This document shows positions 8,131 through 17,238 of a stretch of DNA of 64,000 nucleotides, one piece after another; the stretch's first letter is position 1; each line of letters starts with the position of its first letter. A model generated the notes under the pieces. It did no database searches. It saw nothing but the letters and a program-made list of their open reading frames with translations, and was not told where the DNA came from. This stretch comes from Moraxella catarrhalis. GTDB lineage: Bacteria; Pseudomonadota; Gammaproteobacteria; Pseudomonadales; Moraxellaceae. The position numbers were made by a program, and so were the translations under genes. Location: the NCBI RefSeq assembly GCF_001656295.1, contig NZ_LXHE01000017.1:1-64000 (forward strand), in the 5' to 3' direction.

Positions 8131-9168
8131 ATGAAGAAGCTTGAGTTGGTGTTGACGCAGGCGTGGCAAAAAAATGCAGCTTGGCTAAAGGTATTAACAC
8201 CTCTATCGGGGCTATATCGTGTGGTTACGCATGCCAGAAAATCTTTGTATCACTCAGGTAAATGCCCAATTTATCGGGCAGCTGTACCTGTTCTTGTTAT
8301 TGGTAATATCACCGTTGGTGGCAGTGGTAAAACGCCATTCATCATTACTTTGACTAAAATTTTACTCAAACAAGGTATCAATGTCGCTGTCATCAGCCGA
8401 GGTTATGGCGGTGACAGCACACAAATGCCTAAATTGGTCACGCCAACAAGTACACCCAATGAAGTGGGTGATGAACCTTGCTTAATTGCCCAAAGCCTGC
8501 ATTCTGATGGATTATTTCTACCCATGGCAGTTGCACCAAATCGTGGTCAAGCCATTGATTTATTACTACAAAATTTTCCTGAGACGACACTTATCATCAG
8601 TGATGACGGGCTGCAGCATTATGCACTGCATCGTGATGAAGAGTGGATTGTGGTTGATGTTGCCAGAGGTTTTGGTAATGGTAAGCTTCTGCCACAGGGT
8701 TTTTTAAGAGAACCCATTGACCGATTACAAGACGCTTTGGTCATTTATCATGATAAAGATATGACCAAATATCCTAATGAAGCGATGGCAATGAGCCTAA
8801 CAGCAGGGCGGATTGAGCCACTGATGGACAATCATAAAAGCCCTGTACCATCTGCAGGTACATATGTTCATGCGGTCAGCGGTATTGGGTATCCTAAGCG
8901 GTTTTTTGATACTTTATCAGATCAGGGGTTTTTGGTTATTCCGCATCCGTTTGGAGACCATCATAATTTTAGACTTGAGGATTTGGTGGATTTGATCAAT
9001 CATCCCATCATTGTCACCAGTAAAGATGCGGTAAAATTGCGTCATTTGGCTGCACAAACGACTCATGATATTTTTGATCAGATTTGGGTGCTGCCTGTAG
9101 AGGTGGTATTGTCTTGTGCGGTTTTTGAGCAGATCGATCGTTTGATTACCAATTATCAATTAAATTAA
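8131..9168 (+). CDS. lpxK: Tetraacyldisaccharide 4'-kinase
   Basis: Inner-membrane-associated kinase that phosphorylates the 4' position of the lipid A precursor, making lipid IVA. The P-loop GNITVGGSGKTPF is around residue 60. The downstream SRGYGG near 90, LIISDDGLQHYAL near 154 and DVARGFGNG near 174 are family signatures. I chose the ATG at 8131 because the AGGG of the ribosome-binding site (8119-8122) is well spaced for it and too close to the ATG at 8125. The gene follows parB by 33 bp, and kdsB, another lipooligosaccharide gene, is two genes on. Confidence 0.94.
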   Translation: MKKLELVLTQAWQKNAAWLKVLTPLSGLYRVVTHARKSLYHSGKCPIYRAAVPVLVIGNITVGGSGKTPFIITLTKILLKQGINVAVISRGYGGDSTQMPKLVTPTSTPNEVGDEPCLIAQSLHSDGLFLPMAVAPNRGQAIDLLLQNFPETTLIISDDGLQHYALHRDEEWIVVDVARGFGNGKLLPQGFLREPIDRLQDALVIYHDKDMTKYPNEAMAMSLTAGRIEPLMDNHKSPVPSAGTYVHAVSGIGYPKRFFDTLSDQGFLVIPHPFGDHHNFRLEDLVDLINHPIIVTSKDAVKLRHLAAQTTHDIFDQIWVLPVEVVLSCAVFEQIDRLITNYQLN

Positions 9169-9195
9169 TCAGCTGTAACTATTTTAAGGGTTTGG

Positions 9196-10149
9196 ATGTC
9201 AGTTTTTTCTGTGATTGGTCAGCAGGCGACGCGCTTTACCACGATCATTATTATTTTGGCAACACTGATCGCTATCATAGCTCCCGAGGTTTTTTCTTGG
9301 GTTAGGGGCGATATTCAGCTGCTGCTGGTGGGTGTCGTGATGCTAGGAATGGGCATCACATTGGGAAAAAAAGACTATAAGATCCTAGCGCAGCGCCCAT
9401 TGGATATTTTTATAGGATCTATGATTCAGTACACCGTGATGCCACTTCTTGCCATCGGTATTGGGCGAGGGCTTGGGCTGTCGGATGGCTTAACGCTGGG
9501 CTTGGTTTTGGTGGGCTCTTGTCCTGGTGGCGTATCGTCGAATATCATGACATATTTGGCGCGTGGTGATGTGGCTTTTTCGGTGGGTATGACGACAGCC
9601 TCGACACTGCTTGCACCTGTGATGACCCCACTTTGGCTCATGCTACTGATGGGTGAGACGGTGAACATGGATGCTTGGGGTATGTTCAAAGTCATGGTTT
9701 TGGTGACTTTATTTCCTGTCATATTAGGATCGATCTCAAATATTTCATTGCATAAACAGGCCTGGTTTTCAAGCCTTAAAGATGTGATGCCTGCCGCCGC
9801 TGTACTGGCTTTTGCTTGCATTGTCGGTGGAGTGGTGGGGGCAAATGTGCATCGTTTTATGGAATCGGCGTTAGTGATGTTTTTGGCTGTGGCTGTCCAT
9901 AATACCGCAGGGTATGTTTTGGGATATTACGCAGCTGCGACAGCGGGCATGACCACCGCAAAAAAGCGGACAGTGTCGATCGAAACAGGCATCCAAAATA
10001 CTGGTCTTGCCACAGGGCTTAGCGCCAAATTTTTCCCCGCCAATGCGGAAGCCGCCATCGCTGCAGCAGTCGCAGTGGTTTGGCATTCGATCTCAGGAAC
10101 TTTGCTTGGAAATGCCTTTGGATGGTGGGATAAGCGCAAAAATACCTAA
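9196..10149 (+). CDS. Bile acid:sodium symporter family transporter
   Basis: Predicted inner-membrane transporter of the BASS/SBF family, with about nine or ten hydrophobic segments over 317 residues. Family hallmarks are GSCPGGVSSNIMTYLARGDVA around residue 107 (Na+ and substrate site region) and the helix-break motif SIETGIQNTGLA around 262. Bacterial members move organic anions such as pantoate, pyruvate-like or sterol-like acids with Na+; the substrate here cannot be told from sequence. It sits between lpxK and kdsB, 27 and 21 bp apart, suggesting co-transcription rather than shared function. Confidence 0.88.
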   Translation: MSVFSVIGQQATRFTTIIIILATLIAIIAPEVFSWVRGDIQLLLVGVVMLGMGITLGKKDYKILAQRPLDIFIGSMIQYTVMPLLAIGIGRGLGLSDGLTLGLVLVGSCPGGVSSNIMTYLARGDVAFSVGMTTASTLLAPVMTPLWLMLLMGETVNMDAWGMFKVMVLVTLFPVILGSISNISLHKQAWFSSLKDVMPAAAVLAFACIVGGVVGANVHRFMESALVMFLAVAVHNTAGYVLGYYAAATAGMTTAKKRTVSIETGIQNTGLATGLSAKFFPANAEAAIAAAVAVVWHSISGTLLGNAFGWWDKRKNT

Positions 10150-10170
10150 ATTTAATTTTTAAGGATAGCT

Positions 10171-10932
10171 ATGCAAAAAATTCATCTGATTATTCCAGCT
10201 CGTTATCAATCTTCTCGCCTACCAGGTAAGCCTTTATTGCCATTGCATGATCAGCCGATGATTCTGTGGACAGCAAAAAAAGCCTTAAAAGCAAGCTTTG
10301 CAGATACCATCTGTGTGGCTACCGATAATGAGCGGATTTATCAAACTTGCGCTGATGCAGGCATACCTGTGGTGATGACCGACAGCGCTCATCCATCTGG
10401 AACGGATAGATTGGCTCAAGTGGCATCGGACTTAGGCTTTGGTGATGATGATATTATTGTCAATATGCAAGGTGATGAGCCTTTGGTACCAACGGTGCTA
10501 CTTGAGCAAGTGACGCAGTTGTTGATTGATAATCCAGATTGTGCAATGGCGACTTTATGTGAGCCAATCTACAACCAAGAGGAATTTTTTCGCCCCTCTG
10601 TGGTCAAAGTGGTGATGAATCAGGCAAAATGCGCCTTGTATTTTAGCCGTGCGCCCATTCCGCATGACCGTGATGGCTTGTTGGATATGCCTAATCATGC
10701 ATTTCGTCACTTAGGCTTGTATGCGTATCGTGTGCGTATGCTTAAGCAGTTCACAAACTGGGCTCAAGGGGTGCTTGAAAAATTAGAAAGTTTAGAGCAG
10801 CTTCGGGTACTTGAAAATGGTGAGCGTATCACCATTGATATCGCACAAGTTGCCCTGCCAGCTGGGGTGGACACACAGGAGGATTTGGACAGACTAAATG
10901 CCATGCCGATTGATGAGTTTTTGAAGTTTTAG
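10171..10932 (+). CDS. kdsB: 3-deoxy-manno-octulosonate cytidylyltransferase
   Basis: Cytoplasmic enzyme activating Kdo with CTP to CMP-Kdo, the donor for the inner core of lipooligosaccharide. The nucleotide-binding start [16 protein letters not shown] is at residues 6-21, ATDNERI near 51, SGTDRLAQV near 78 and NMQGDEPL near 98. The length of 253 residues is normal. The gene is preceded by AAGGATAG and lies in the same run as lpxK, giving two steps of lipid A/core synthesis together. Confidence 0.96.
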   Translation: MQKIHLIIPARYQSSRLPGKPLLPLHDQPMILWTAKKALKASFADTICVATDNERIYQTCADAGIPVVMTDSAHPSGTDRLAQVASDLGFGDDDIIVNMQGDEPLVPTVLLEQVTQLLIDNPDCAMATLCEPIYNQEEFFRPSVVKVVMNQAKCALYFSRAPIPHDRDGLLDMPNHAFRHLGLYAYRVRMLKQFTNWAQGVLEKLESLEQLRVLENGERITIDIAQVALPAGVDTQEDLDRLNAMPIDEFLKF

Positions 10933-10940
10933 GAGTGGCG

Positions 10941-11510
10941 ATGACCACAGTTTATTTTATTCGCCATGCCGAACCCAATTATGCCAATCGTGATGAGTTT
11001 AGCCGAGAATTGACCCCAAAAGGCATTGCCCAAAGCGAGCGGTTGCTTGATGTATTTGGGGGCATTGATATTGATGTGTTTTTTTCAAGCTCTTACAAAC
11101 GGGCGGTGGATACGATTTATCCGCTTGCCAACAGTCGCAAAAAAAACATTCATCTAAAAGAGGAGCTGTGTGAAAGGCGGATTGGCACTTGGGTGGATGA
11201 TTTTGATGAATTTAGCCAAAAGCAGTGGCAAGATTTTGGATTTCATCTAAAAAATGGCGAAAGTTTGCACCGTGTCCAGCAACGAAACATTGCTATGTTG
11301 CATGAAATTTTGATAAATTATCCCAATCAGACGATTGTCATCGGCACGCACGGTACAGCATTATCTACCATCATTAAGTATTATCAGGCGGATTTTGGTT
11401 ATCAGGATTTTAATGCCAATAAGCATAAATTTCCGTGGATAATGGCATTTGAATTTGACGGTATCATGCTAAAACACTACCACGAAATTCACATGGATGA
11501 TACGCCATGA
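10941..11510 (+). CDS. Histidine phosphatase family protein
   Basis: Predicted phosphatase or mutase of the branch-2-like histidine phosphatase fold. FIRHAEPNYANRDEFSRELT at the N-terminus carries the catalytic His and Arg in a RHA variant of the usual RHG. The second catalytic His is in VIGTHGTAL near residue 134. Lengths and motifs fit the broad PGAM/CobC-like group; the substrate is unknown. The start at 10941 is set by AGGAG at 10931-10935, five bases upstream. The stop overlaps the holB start in ATGA, so the two are translationally coupled. Confidence 0.85.
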   Translation: MTTVYFIRHAEPNYANRDEFSRELTPKGIAQSERLLDVFGGIDIDVFFSSSYKRAVDTIYPLANSRKKNIHLKEELCERRIGTWVDDFDEFSQKQWQDFGFHLKNGESLHRVQQRNIAMLHEILINYPNQTIVIGTHGTALSTIIKYYQADFGYQDFNANKHKFPWIMAFEFDGIMLKHYHEIHMDDTP

Positions 11511-12478
11511 GCGAGCAAGAACAGTTGCCCTATTTTGCCTCGTTACTGCCTTGGCAAACCCACGCTTGGGAGCAGCTGACAGGTCAATTTATTGAGCAGC
11601 ATTTGCCACATGGCTTACTTGCTGCAGGTCAAAAAGGCATCGGTAAGCGTGAGTTTGTTTGGCGATTTGTGGCGTATTTATTGTGTTTGCAAAAAAATCA
11701 ACATGGTGCGTGTGGTCACTGCCAGAGCTGTCAATGGTTGCGTTCTGGAACGCATCCTGATTTATTGGTGCTGCCGCAAGGCGATAGCATCAAAATTGAT
11801 GATATTCGTTCGCTCCAAGAATACAGTCAAACCAAAGGGCATGGGGTAAAAGTCATTGTGCTTGATGGGGCAGATACACTGACATTGGGTGCTGCCAACG
11901 CATTTTTAAAGACGCTTGAAGAGCCTCGAGATGGGGTATTTTTGATACTCATTACCGACCATCCTTCTAGGCTTTTACCCACCATCAAAAGCCGTGTACA
12001 GACAATGCCTTTATCTTATATAGATAAAGTAGAGGCGATTAATTATCTGAATGAATTTATGTCACCTAAGCTAGCAAAGCTTTTATTGGATATCAGCGAT
12101 GGGGCGGTCTTACAGGCTAAGGGCTTATCTTCTGCCAAATGGTTTGATCAGCGTACACTTTGGCTAAAAACCTACACCGCTCTACAATTATCCAAGCGTA
12201 CCGCCAGTGCTGCCAGTAGTTACTGGCAAAAAACCTTAACTTTGGCTGAATTTATCACGCTATCAAGAGTCATGTTAATGGATTTGTGGCGTGTATTCTT
12301 GGGGATACCAAGCTTACATCAAGATATCGATGTGGCAGCGTTGTTGGCTCAAGTTCAGCTTGACTCTTCAAAACTTGAATCATTGCTAAGCTGTATTGAT
12401 GATACGCAGATAGCTTATGCCCAAAATGTACAAGAGACTTTGGGATTTGACCGCATTTTAATTGAGATGGCAAAATGA
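11507..12478 (+). CDS. holB: DNA polymerase III subunit delta prime
   Basis: Clamp-loader subunit that helps load the beta sliding clamp. The N-terminal AAA+ part has LPHGLLAAGQKGIGKREFVW (residues 34-53), a zinc module with C-x8-C-x2-C-x2-C spacing (CLQKNQHGACGHCQSC, residues 61-76), and the SRC-like FLILITDHPSRLLPTIKSRVQ region near 145. It is 323 residues, typical. It shares an ATGA overlap with the preceding phosphatase gene. A convergent terminator region separates it from lldD. Confidence 0.93.
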   Translation: MSEQEQLPYFASLLPWQTHAWEQLTGQFIEQHLPHGLLAAGQKGIGKREFVWRFVAYLLCLQKNQHGACGHCQSCQWLRSGTHPDLLVLPQGDSIKIDDIRSLQEYSQTKGHGVKVIVLDGADTLTLGAANAFLKTLEEPRDGVFLILITDHPSRLLPTIKSRVQTMPLSYIDKVEAINYLNEFMSPKLAKLLLDISDGAVLQAKGLSSAKWFDQRTLWLKTYTALQLSKRTASAASSYWQKTLTLAEFITLSRVMLMDLWRVFLGIPSLHQDIDVAALLAQVQLDSSKLESLLSCIDDTQIAYAQNVQETLGFDRILIEMAK

Positions 12479-12479
12479 C

Positions 12480-12514
12480 AATCACCGCCATTAATACAAG
12501 TCATGGCGGTGATT
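12480..12514 (+). terminator. Hairpin just after holB
   Basis: aatcaccgccat / atggcggtgatt form a GC-containing 11-12 bp stem starting one base past the holB stop. The following run is only moderately T-rich (attagtgattt), so termination may be partial. Confidence 0.5.
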
Positions 12515-12586
12515 ATTAGTGATTTAAATTTTTAAAATACTTGTCGATAAATGATTAAAAATTTAATCATAATGATATGATAGAAT

Positions 12587-12628
12587 AAAAAGGCTTTGGC
12601 TAATAATCTATGAGCCAAAGCCTTTTTT
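12587..12628. terminator. Bidirectional rho-independent terminator between holB and lldD
   Basis: A 14-15 bp stem (aaaaggctttggct at 12588-12601 with agccaaagcctttt from 12613) is flanked by A-run and T-run, so it can work for both converging genes. Confidence 0.85.
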
Positions 12629-12683
12629 GATGGTAATGTCTTGGTAAGTTTTATTAGTTTGGTAAATTTACTTTTTATTGAAA

Positions 12684-13892
12684 TTACCAGCGAATTGGCG
12701 TAATATGTGGCTGGTTGGCTTTGAGATGCTCATAAGTACCCTTGACCAAAATATCAGAATTTACCGTACTGATATTGGTATGACCACAAAATGCCATCGT
12801 GACATCACATTCTTTATAGATAATCTCCAGCGCACGACGCACACCATCTTCACCATAAGCACCCAAGCCGTACAAAAATGAACGCCCAATCATCGTACCT
12901 TTCGCCCCCAAGGCGATGGCTTTTAGCACATCTTGACCTGAGCGAATACCGCTGTCTAGCCAAACTTCACAGTTAGAATTTTCGGCTTGGGATGCCTGTA
13001 CGCAGTCAGTCAAAGAAGCAATAGAGCTTGGCGCACCATCAAGCTGACGACCGCCATGATTTGAGATTACCATCGCATCAGCACCAAAGCGAGCTGCCAT
13101 AATGGCATCTTCAGGTTCCATAATACCCTTTAAAATTAAAGGACCGCCCCACATATCCTTAATGCGCGCCACATCATCCCAGCTAAGGCCTGGGTCAAAT
13201 TGCTCTGCTGTCCAAGCCGATAAGCTAGACAGATCGGACACATTTTTGGCATGACCTGCGATATTTCTGAAAGTATGGCGTTTTGTACCAAGCATATTGT
13301 AGCACCATTCAGGCTTGGTCATTAAGTTTAAGATATTTTTTAGTGTCGGTTTTGGGGGTGCTGATAGTCCATTTTTAATGTCTTTATGACGCTGACCTAA
13401 GACTTGTAAATCTGCCGTTAAAATCAGTGCTGAACAATTTGCAGCCTTAGCACGCTTGATTAAATTTTCCATAAATTCTTTATCACGCATGACATACAGC
13501 TGAAACCAAAATGGTTTGGTGGTATTTTCGGCAACATCTTCGATTGAACAAATTGACATGGTTGATAGCGAAAATGGAATACCAAATTTCTCAGCGGCAC
13601 GCGCTGCGTGAATCTCTCCATCTGCCCACATCATGCCAGTAAATCCAGTCGGTGCAATCGCCACAGGCATACTGACATCTTGACCAATCATTTGTGTGGC
13701 AAGCGATCGATTATCCATATCAACAAGGACACGCTGACGCAACTTAATGCGATCAAAGTCCGTTTCATTATTACGGTAAGTGGTTTGTGTCCACGAACCT
13801 GAATCCACATAATCATAGAACATTCGTGGTACTTTACGCTCAGCAATACGACGCAGATCTTCAATTTCGGTAATTTTACTTAAATCAGCCAT
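12684..13892 (-). CDS. lldD: FMN-dependent L-lactate dehydrogenase
   Basis: Membrane-associated flavoenzyme that oxidises L-lactate to pyruvate and feeds electrons to the quinone pool. The alpha-hydroxyacid oxidase fold is clear over 402 residues: PVAIAPTGFTGMM near residue 75, LILTADLQVLGQR near 156, LILKGIMEPEDA near 255, and the active-site His/Arg motif ISNHGGRQLDGAPS near 278. FMN-phosphate binding GTMIGRSFLYGLG is near 335. The lactate permease gene lies directly upstream on the same strand, so uptake and oxidation are encoded together. The closest relatives are LldD proteins; another hydroxyacid substrate is possible but less likely given the neighbour. Confidence 0.94.
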   Translation of the reverse strand: MADLSKITEIEDLRRIAERKVPRMFYDYVDSGSWTQTTYRNNETDFDRIKLRQRVLVDMDNRSLATQMIGQDVSMPVAIAPTGFTGMMWADGEIHAARAAEKFGIPFSLSTMSICSIEDVAENTTKPFWFQLYVMRDKEFMENLIKRAKAANCSALILTADLQVLGQRHKDIKNGLSAPPKPTLKNILNLMTKPEWCYNMLGTKRHTFRNIAGHAKNVSDLSSLSAWTAEQFDPGLSWDDVARIKDMWGGPLILKGIMEPEDAIMAARFGADAMVISNHGGRQLDGAPSSIASLTDCVQASQAENSNCEVWLDSGIRSGQDVLKAIALGAKGTMIGRSFLYGLGAYGEDGVRRALEIIYKECDVTMAFCGHTNISTVNSDILVKGTYEHLKANQPHITPIRW

Positions 13893-14041
13893 GGTAATTT
13901 CTCACTTAATTTTTTGAGTATTTAATCGTTGATATCATGTTTTTGGATAATTTTAGCCATCAATGGGTATTTTACTTGGTTTTATCTTAAATCGGCAAGT
14001 AAAAACTAAAACCAAATGCTTATTTTTGGCTTAAATGGCAT

Positions 14042-14071
14042 AACCAACCCAACCTTAAGATTGGGTTGGTT
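14042..14071 (-). terminator. Hairpin between lldP and lldD
   Basis: aaccaacccaa (14042-14052) and ttgggttggtt (14061-14071) make a perfect 11-bp stem. It follows lldP and precedes lldD. No strong T-run follows on the minus strand, so it may be a processing or partial termination signal that sets the ratio of the two products. Confidence 0.5.
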
Positions 14072-14105
14072 TAATGAGTGTTGAAATGCTGTCTTTAGGG
14101 GCATG

Positions 14106-15860
14106 CTAGGCTTTATTACCCACCTTGCTCATGATAAATAAGAATAATATTGGCCAAATGACAGCACCTACCCAATAAGTTGGGTTAAATATAATCGCCA
14201 TACCAATTAAACCTGCTTGAATCACATAATAGGACATGGCAATTAAGGTTTTACGAATGACATAACCTTCACGATTGACCAAACCAACAACAGCACATGC
14301 CGCAACAACATTATGAACCGATATCATGTTGCCCGCTGCACCGCCCACCGCTTGCAAGGAAACAACTTTAGCGGCATCCATAACACCTAAGCCGATTTGG
14401 GTTGCTGTCCCCCATTGAAAATGCGAAAACATCATGTTAGAAACTGTGTTAGATCCAGCAATAAACGCGCCAAGACTGCCAATCCAAGGTGAAACCAAAG
14501 GCCACATGCCCTCAAATGCTTGTGCTGCTGAGGTAGCCAATACTTTTGGCATGGCAAGAATCTGTACAGCAGCATCTGGCGATGTGCCTGAATTGATAAA
14601 TACCTGCACCATCGGCACCGAAAATAGTAACGCAGGTGCGGCAGCAAGCATGGTTTTGCCTGACTCTGACCAGCTTTTTTTGACCATATTGCCTTTCATG
14701 CCAAAAATAAAAATACACAAAATTGACACCAATAAAAGCACGCCACCAGGAGAATAAAGCAACTGGGTTTTATTGGTGATATTTGTGCCCAAAATGTTGG
14801 CAAAAACGATAGAAACCGCATCACTGGTGAGCCATGCCTTTAATGGTGCAATCGTCCGTGTGATGATTAAAATGGTAATGATGAGTAGATAGGGTGAAAA
14901 CGCACGCATGACCGAAAATTTTGGGGCGACATTACTGGTTGAATTGGTGATGGTAAATTCGCTGACCCATTCTTTCTCCCAGCCTTCTCGTGGACCAAAG
15001 TCAAAGGTTTGTTTTGGGGTTAAAAATCCACGCTTGGCAGCAGGAATAACCAAGGATAAACCAACGACCGCTCCCACAATAGATGGTAGCTCAGGGCCGA
15101 TAAACTTAGCGGTCAAGGCATAAGGAATGGTAAACGCCAAGCCTGCAAAAATCGCAAAGGGTGCCGCTTTTAGACCTTCGGTAAATGAGCGTTTTTGACC
15201 AAAAAATAGTGTCAAAAATCCACACAATATCAACGGAATTAAAAATCCGACCATACCATGAATCATGCCCACATTACCTGAGATGTTGAAAATATAGGCA
15301 GGTAAATCCATACCAATACTTGCCAGTGCTTGAGTAAGGTCGTCTTTATTTTCAAGACCTGAATTGACACCAATCAAAAGTGGCGTACCAACAGCACCAT
15401 AAGATACAGGTGTGGACTGAATGATTAAAACCGCCATCACACACGCCATCGCAGGAAACCCCAACGCAAGTAGGAGTGGTGCTGCCACTGCCGAAGGCGT
15501 ACCCCAGCCTGTTGAACCTTCGATTAAACAGCCAAATAGCCATGCTACGATAATCATTTGAACTCGGCGGTCTGCAGAGATATCCATAAAGCCTTGACGA
15601 ATGGCATTAATTGCACCACTGTATTTTAAGGTATTTAAAATCAAAATGGCAGAAAAAACGATGAATAAAACATTCACCGCAGTCAGTACGCCATGGATAG
15701 TTGCAGCGGCAACTTGGTTACCGCTGGTTTGCCAAACAAAATATGACAAAGCAGCCGTTGCAAGGTACGCCAAACTCATGGCATATTTGGCTGGCAGACG
15801 CATCACCACCAAGAGCAAAAAAACAATCATGATTGGCAACATCGCCAAAAAAGTAAGCAT
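14106..15860 (-). CDS. lldP: L-lactate permease
   Basis: Inner-membrane lactate:H+ symporter of the LctP family, about 12-14 hydrophobic segments over 584 residues. Family blocks include GSTGWGTPSAVAAPLLLALG and APALLFSVPMVQVF, and TVSNMMFSHFQ in the C-terminal half. The reading frame is open to 15962, but the start at 15860 has an AAGGAGT site seven bases upstream (15865-15871) and gives the usual N-terminus MLTFLAML. A perfect 12-bp hairpin followed by six T residues lies 32-68 bases before the start, so expression may be controlled by leader termination. lldD follows. Confidence 0.94.
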   Translation of the reverse strand: MLTFLAMLPIMIVFLLLVVMRLPAKYAMSLAYLATAALSYFVWQTSGNQVAAATIHGVLTAVNVLFIVFSAILILNTLKYSGAINAIRQGFMDISADRRVQMIIVAWLFGCLIEGSTGWGTPSAVAAPLLLALGFPAMACVMAVLIIQSTPVSYGAVGTPLLIGVNSGLENKDDLTQALASIGMDLPAYIFNISGNVGMIHGMVGFLIPLILCGFLTLFFGQKRSFTEGLKAAPFAIFAGLAFTIPYALTAKFIGPELPSIVGAVVGLSLVIPAAKRGFLTPKQTFDFGPREGWEKEWVSEFTITNSTSNVAPKFSVMRAFSPYLLIITILIITRTIAPLKAWLTSDAVSIVFANILGTNITNKTQLLYSPGGVLLLVSILCIFIFGMKGNMVKKSWSESGKTMLAAAPALLFSVPMVQVFINSGTSPDAAVQILAMPKVLATSAAQAFEGMWPLVSPWIGSLGAFIAGSNTVSNMMFSHFQWGTATQIGLGVMDAAKVVSLQAVGGAAGNMISVHNVVAACAVVGLVNREGYVIRKTLIAMSYYVIQAGLIGMAIIFNPTYWVGAVIWPILFLFIMSKVGNKA

Positions 15861-15886
15861 GCCCACTCCTTGTTTGCATAAAATTG

Positions 15887-15928
15887 AGCCAAAAAAGTCG
15901 CCTGCCGAGAGATGTTCAGGCGACTTTT
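15887..15928 (-). terminator. Terminator-like hairpin in the lldP leader
   Basis: On the minus strand aaaagtcgcctg (15917-15928) pairs perfectly with caggcgactttt (15893-15904) around a 12-base loop, followed by further T residues. It is intrinsic-terminator shaped and stands just before the lldP ribosome-binding site. It may end xth transcripts or act as an attenuator of lldP. Confidence 0.7.
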
Positions 15929-16136
15929 GGAAAGATAGATTTGTGATGATGCTTTTTAACAAGTGTCAAAACCTGTGAGCGATATACAAGCAGTTGTGCG
16001 GTGAACGCTTAAAGAGACAATGTTAAAAACTCATGAAATCTACTAGACAAATAAAAATGCGGTATTTTACCTAAAAAATTATCTAATAGCTAGATTTTAA
16101 ATTAAAATAAGAATTATTTATAAATAAATCTATGAT

Positions 16137-17180
16137 TTATTTTATGTTTTCGTCATGTGATGATAATTGATAATCAATGATCACAGGTGCATGGTCGCTA
16201 AACCAAGAATCTTTATAGACCCAAGCGTTCAAAGTGCGTTTTTTCCAATCAGGTGAGCAGGCGTGATAATCGATACGCCACCCCACATTTTTGGCACGGG
16301 CTTGACCACGATTTGACCACCAAGAATAAATATCGGCATCCTTGCGAACCACTCTGAATGTATCAACATAGCCAAGTTCGTCATAGATGTGATCAAGCCA
16401 AGCTCGCTCATGTGGCAGGCAGCCTGATGCTTTTTGATTACCCGACCAGTTTTTGATGTCAATGCGTTTATGCACAATATTATAATCACCACAGACAATA
16501 AGTGATTTATTCTCATCTCGCCACTGTTTGAGAATGTGGCGGTATTTTTCTAAAAAAAGATCTTTTCTGGCTTGAGCTTCTTCGCCCGATGAGCCAGAAG
16601 GTAGGTATAAAGAAGCAATGTACACTGGATGGTCGATGCCTTGGGCGGACAAATCAAACTGTGCACAGATAAATCGCCCCTGACTGTCGGCAAGATCAAA
16701 GCCCAAGCCATCTACCACCGACACAAAAGGTAGGCGGCTATAAATGGCTGTGCCAGCATAGCCTGCTTTTTGGGCAGCAAATAGATGCGTGTGCCAGCCC
16801 TTGGGGCGAAATTTATCCGTCCACTGTTCGTGAGTGATGCGTGATTCTTGGATGCAGACCACATCGGCATCACTGATAGCTAGCCACTCAAAGAATCCTT
16901 TTTTTTCAGCCGCACGCAAGCCATTGACATTAATAGAAACGACACGAAGCACTTGATTGGCATCTTGATAGATTGACTTAGATGGCACAATGTCATTTGG
17001 CTTAACGGCGACAACCTGAGATTTGGGTGTTTTTTGCACGCTTTTAGTGGTCAAAGTGGCAGCTTGTTTGGGCAAGATAGTGCCTAATGTATCTTCTTTT
17101 GGGTTGATTTGAGACTTGGTCTGGCTGTTATTGAGAATAGATTTTGGTTTATTTGGCGTATTGAGAATGTTTTGGGTCAT
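16137..17180 (-). CDS. xth: Exodeoxyribonuclease III with a long N-terminal tail
   Basis: AP endonuclease and 3'-5' exonuclease of base excision repair. The catalytic core starts about residue 78 (VLRVVSINVNGLRAAEKKG), with VVCIQES for the metal-binding Glu, YIASLYLPSG, VCGDYNIVHK, and the C-terminal WRIDYHACSPDWK and WFSDHAPVI motifs carrying Asp and His. The core is normal, but about 77 residues precede it, rich in Thr, Lys, Gln and Asn and apparently disordered. I chose ATG 17180; the frame runs further upstream but would overlap the TetR gene. No clear ribosome-binding site is seen. It probably shares a transcript with the regulator 58 bp upstream. Confidence 0.9.
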   Translation of the reverse strand: MTQNILNTPNKPKSILNNSQTKSQINPKEDTLGTILPKQAATLTTKSVQKTPKSQVVAVKPNDIVPSKSIYQDANQVLRVVSINVNGLRAAEKKGFFEWLAISDADVVCIQESRITHEQWTDKFRPKGWHTHLFAAQKAGYAGTAIYSRLPFVSVVDGLGFDLADSQGRFICAQFDLSAQGIDHPVYIASLYLPSGSSGEEAQARKDLFLEKYRHILKQWRDENKSLIVCGDYNIVHKRIDIKNWSGNQKASGCLPHERAWLDHIYDELGYVDTFRVVRKDADIYSWWSNRGQARAKNVGWRIDYHACSPDWKKRTLNAWVYKDSWFSDHAPVIIDYQLSSHDENIK

Positions 17181-17238
17181 GATAGTGCTTAATATTAGTA
17201 TTAAAAAAAGGGCGAGATGATCGCCCAGATATGGCAGA

